From Vanilla planifolia (taxonomy: Eukaryota > Streptophyta > Magnoliopsida > Asparagales > Orchidaceae): a DNA stretch of 64,000 nt. The stretch lies in assembly GCA_023846275.1 (NCBI GenBank), contig CM043869.1:17827501-17891500 (forward strand), in the 5' to 3' direction. The position numbers were made by a program, and so were the translations under genes. Below are positions 62,546 to 64,000 of the stretch, piece by piece (position 1 is the stretch's first letter; every line of letters starts with the position of its first letter). The notes beneath the pieces are model-generated. The model saw nothing but the letters and a program-made list of their open reading frames with translations, had not been told where the DNA came from and did not search any database.

Positions 62546-63046
62546 TTTTGTTGTACTTGTGGTCGTTGCACAGCTTGTTTAATGACAATAAAACTATTGT
62601 GTTATTGTTACTAATGCTTTTCTTCATTTTTTTTCAGATTATGTATTTTAAGATTAAATAAGTTTGGTCAAAATAGAATTCATCAAATGGTTATTTGAGC
62701 AATCCTAACCGAAGATAATTCAAATAATGTTGGTGGTTTTGCTCAAATTTGGCTCAACTTGCAAATCTTAAGTCTTTGGTCCTAGCTTTTGGTGAAGTGT
62801 TGTCCGTTTGGAGTTCATCTTTTACACAACTTTGGATTGGATTTGTTAAACTTATCATTTGTTCTTTATATGACACATAGGATTGTGTTTATCCACTCAT
62901 GCATGGACTATCTATTTATCTTTATATGAGTCAAACTATAAAAAAATGCTTAACATATGTGGAATTTTTTTTTTAAATGTTAAATTAATTTTAAGTTGAA
63001 TGTGAAATCAATAAGGATTGAAATTATCTTAGCATAAGTTTTGAAC

Positions 63047-63089
<43 letters not shown>

Positions 63090-64000
63090 GCATGTGTGTC
63101 TATACATATGTACATATATCTGCATATATATAGACATATATAGGTATATATTTATGTGTATATATATATATATTATATAATACGTTGTTTTTCATTTTGT
63201 TTGTACGTCTTTCCATTATGCTTTTTCTTGTTATAGGATATGTCGTATGACTACCGATATGTCGATACTTGTGTTCTTAGTTGAACTGGTCATACTGTGC
63301 TAATATTTCTATTAGTTGTGCAGGTGGCCTAGCTTAAGTCGTAGGGTGCATTGTTTGTACATATACGATATTATTATTATATATGTATTTTGATGTTTTC
63401 TTGAGTGGTATTTTTAGCATCGTACAATATGATGTTACCCTTCATGCTTGTATGATATATATTCTTTTTTCGGATTAGATAAGAATCAGACTAAAGCGAT
63501 GAGATTATGAATTGAAAAATTACATTTTTGTATATATATATGATACACTTATCGTACTAATACGATATATTGAACGCAGTATTGTGAGTTGAGAATTTAG
63601 GCTGTGAGCAAGTAGATTTTCGTTGGATCTATATGATATCACCTTTGTACTAATACAATATCATGTACCTGAGATCCTATTGTTGAGACTTTGTCATGTA
63701 TTAAGGTGATTTGCATCATAGGGGTAAGATCCACTTATCGTATGAGTAATAATTAGTTATGACAAAGGTGTGAGTTATCGTAAAAGGCATTGTAGTGTAC
63801 TATCATGCATCATATAGTAAGAACTTAGAAAAATTGAATCATGTTATTCGTGAAGTACGATATCCTCATTAGTTAAGTACGATCCATTCAAAGTGTTTAA
63901 ATAAACTAATTAGCAAGTTCATTATTGGGGTGATCCTTACCTTATATTTATCACAATTGTACGAGCCTTTTATCGTAATTGTATGATCATATACCAAGAG
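62546..64000. other. AT-rich DNA with microsatellites and TCGTA/TACGA words
   Basis: No gene found. A (TA)n tract at 63053-63084 and related TATATA tracts to 63175 are followed by 63340-63990, where TCGTA or TACGA occurs at least nine times. Some occurrences are paired as CGTACTAATACGATAT (63553), with a diverged repeat TGTACTAATACAATAT about 92 bases later. This could be the interior of another old LTR, but no boundary or protein confirms it. Confidence 0.45.

Overview
The window is A+T-rich nuclear DNA of a flowering plant. It holds one recognisable host gene locus, the 5' part of a telomerase reverse transcriptase (TERT) gene on the + strand, spread over about 26 kb and set among decayed LTR and non-LTR retrotransposons. 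The single GC-rich patch is the first TERT exon (about 24.72-25.15 kb). GC-rich first exons are common in commelinid monocots, so a monocot is my best guess; the species is not identifiable by eye. No rRNA, tRNA, CRISPR or bacterial-type operon was seen.

Layout. 0-1.2 kb: 3' end of a LINE (+ strand) with an RNase H-like domain and A-rich tail. 1.2-24.6 kb: gene-poor AT-rich DNA with microsatellites, a degenerate ~69-bp repeat, a near-identical 139-bp triplication (15.3 kb) and two diverged copies of a long repeat (17.3-18.9 and 22.2-23.5 kb). 24.7-29.8 kb: first copy of the TERT N-terminal (TEN) exons, with an antisense LINE fragment in its first intron. 30.7-36.0 kb: second copy of the same exons. 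36.0-50.6 kb: one huge presumed intron holding an antisense LINE, an antisense Copia element and a sense Copia fragment with LTR pieces. 50.6-51.7 kb: TERT linker exons with a basic nuclear-localisation cluster. 55.4-62.5 kb: a decayed Copia element with recognisable LTRs, gag, protease, integrase, RT and RNase H. 62.5-64 kb: AT-rich DNA with a cluster of TCGTA/TACGA words.

Main point. The TERT N-terminal exons are present twice in tandem. Two exon pairs match in position, sequence, length (66 bp each) or phase. The phases of the proposed splice sites let the first copy run into the second without a frameshift or stop: the first copy's third exon ends in phase 1, and the next good acceptor (30719/30720) opens in the matching phase on an exon that reads through a short linker directly into the second TEN copy. 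Read as one transcript, the chain from 24743 to 51071 is open for about 473 codons (496 with a candidate 69-bp exon). It would encode a TERT N-terminus with two TEN-like modules. The alternative is an old tandem duplication of the 5' half of the gene, with two promoters or one dead copy. The RNA-binding and reverse transcriptase exons of TERT are not visible in the remaining 13 kb; they lie beyond the window or are lost.

All retroelement coding regions carry stops or frameshifts and look inactive.
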